This document shows, one piece after another, positions 63,279 to 64,000 of a stretch of DNA of 64,000 nt (positions are counted from its first letter, which is position 1; every line of letters starts with the position of its first letter). Source of the stretch: DASQZT01 sp963728965 (lineage in GTDB: Bacteria; Acidobacteriota; Terriglobia; Bryobacterales; Bryobacteraceae); NCBI GenBank assembly GCA_963728965.1, contig CAVSMH010000012.1, positions 620,001 through 684,000 on the forward strand. Direction: 5' to 3'. The notes under the pieces are model-generated. The model did no database searches and was not told the DNA's origin. It saw only the letters and a list, made by a program, of their open reading frames with translations. A program made the translations under genes and the position numbers.

Positions 63279-63961
63279 GCAGCGCCCACCACGTCGAACA
63301 GCGTCAACTGGGAATCGTTTTCCAGGGGAAACAGCGAGCGCACCCGCACCGGTTCGAAACTGAGGCGGTGCAGCGGAGAAGGTCCGTATTTTGCAATCGC
63401 GCGGGTATGCTCGGGCGTGGAATAGCCCTTGTGCGACGCCAGTCCGTATTCCGGGAAGACCTTGTCCCACTCGCGCATGCAGGCATCACGATACACTTTG
63501 GCGACGATCGAGGCGGCAGCGATGGCATGGCAGCGGGCATCCCCGTGGATCAGGGGTCGCTGCGGAACGGGCAGGTCGAGCGGCACGGCATCAATCAGGA
63601 GAAAATCGGGCGCGGGATTCAGCCGAGCGACGGCGAGGCGCATCGCGACCCGCGAAGCCTGGTAGATATTGATATGGTCGATGGTGGCGGCATCGACCGC
63701 CGCGACGGCGAAGGCCACGGCGCGCTCGCGAATGCGTTCGGACAGAATTTCGCGGCGCTCGGGCTCGAGCACCTTACTGTCGTTCAGTCCGCGGACGGGG
63801 CGGTCGGCCGAGAGGATCACGGCGGCGGCCACCACGGGTCCGAAAAGTGCACCTCGGCCTACCTCATCCACACCGGCAACGGCGCGGAAGCCGCGGGCGC
63901 ACAACTCGCGTTCGAGAGTCGATTCGCACCGGAATTTGCCACCCGCAGACTCGGGTCGCAT
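63275..63961 (-). CDS. rnhB: Ribonuclease HII
   Basis: A 228-residue RNase HII. The DEXGRG motif is VDEVGRGALFGPVVAAAVIL (Asp32, Glu33). Further motifs are LNDSKVLEPERRE, DFLLIDAVPL with the third acid, and AIAAASIVAKVYRDACMRE, then YGLASHKGYSTPEH. It cleaves RNA in RNA:DNA hybrids, including single ribonucleotides. Length is normal. The start lies 39 bases from the window end, so the upstream context is not visible. Confidence 0.97.
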   Translation of the reverse strand: MRPESAGGKFRCESTLERELCARGFRAVAGVDEVGRGALFGPVVAAAVILSADRPVRGLNDSKVLEPERREILSERIRERAVAFAVAAVDAATIDHINIYQASRVAMRLAVARLNPAPDFLLIDAVPLDLPVPQRPLIHGDARCHAIAAASIVAKVYRDACMREWDKVFPEYGLASHKGYSTPEHTRAIAKYGPSPLHRLSFEPVRVRSLFPLENDSQLTLFDVVGAA

Positions 63962-64000
63962 GGGCAGGGAATTCGCGACTACGTTCGTTCTTTCAGGCGG

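Overview
The window looks like a chromosomal segment of an Acidobacteriota bacterium of the Solibacter/Bryobacter type. The evidence is high GC with strong GC3 bias over most of the window, a secreted protein ending in the Solibacter-type C-terminal domain (TIGR03437-like), an 860-residue ADOP-type FtsX permease paired with a PadR regulator, Tat-exported Gfo/Idh/MocA proteins, a PEP-CTERM protein and many small lineage-specific hypotheticals. No insertion sequence, integrase, phage module or CRISPR array is visible.

Layout. 0-4.3 kb: a partial M23 peptidase, a Tat-exported Gfo/Idh/MocA protein and a heavily damaged MGH1-like glycoside hydrolase pseudogene. 4.4-9.9 kb: a visibly lower-GC stretch of small orphan genes (methyltransferase, basic AKT-rich protein, HELVH protein, DUF3303-type protein and others), ending at a tRNA-Leu. 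10-13.4 kb: a minus-strand translation block, tRNA-Tyr, tRNA-Thr, tuf, rpmG, tRNA-Trp, secE, nusG, rplK, tRNA-Leu, then a terminator; the usual rplA-rplJ-rplL-rpoBC continuation is absent. 14-23.4 kb: recN, a DUF362 protein coupled to a frameshifted hypothetical, ADOP permease plus PadR, PIG-L deacetylase, smpB. 23.5-29.1 kb: an export operon with a secretin carrying a C-terminal cohesin domain (split by a frameshift in a 15-bp tandem repeat), two pseudopilins and the TIGR03437-type protein. 29.1-32.1 kb: nadA-moaA-topoisomerase IB. 32.9 kb: a small gene whose in-frame UGA falls at the second position of a CxxU redox motif and is followed by a SECIS-like hairpin, so probably a SelW/Rdx-type selenoprotein. 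33.2-41.9 kb: tRNA-Gln, TPM/nucleotidyltransferase/LemA operon, a semialdehyde dehydrogenase plus FAH-family pair (possible pentose catabolism), recX, YtxH, PEP-CTERM and hydrolase genes. 42-46.3 kb: hemerythrin-like protein and a divergent NHEJ locus (ligD, interrupted at an A9 tract, and ku). 46.3-49.9 kb: DUF72, a 4-TM membrane protein, glcE-glcF. 50-54.9 kb: a pseudokinase translationally coupled to an intact Ser/Thr kinase, then a quinol-type NO reductase behind a CRP/FNR-like site, and a BON lipoprotein. 55-60.6 kb: CocE-type hydrolase, ThuA-domain and Gfo/Idh/MocA proteins, a secreted hypothetical. 60.8-64 kb: an SLT/lysozyme-like protein with a probable beta-barrel partner, then rnhB with a coupled membrane protein.

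The most interesting points are the UGA-containing SelW-like gene, the A9 frameshift separating the nuclease from the ligase-polymerase of LigD, the pseudokinase/kinase pair, the frameshifted secretin-cohesin fusion, and the ribosomal cluster that stops after rplK beside a low-GC island. Several single-base frameshifts occur in one window, so assembly error must be excluded before any of them is called biological.
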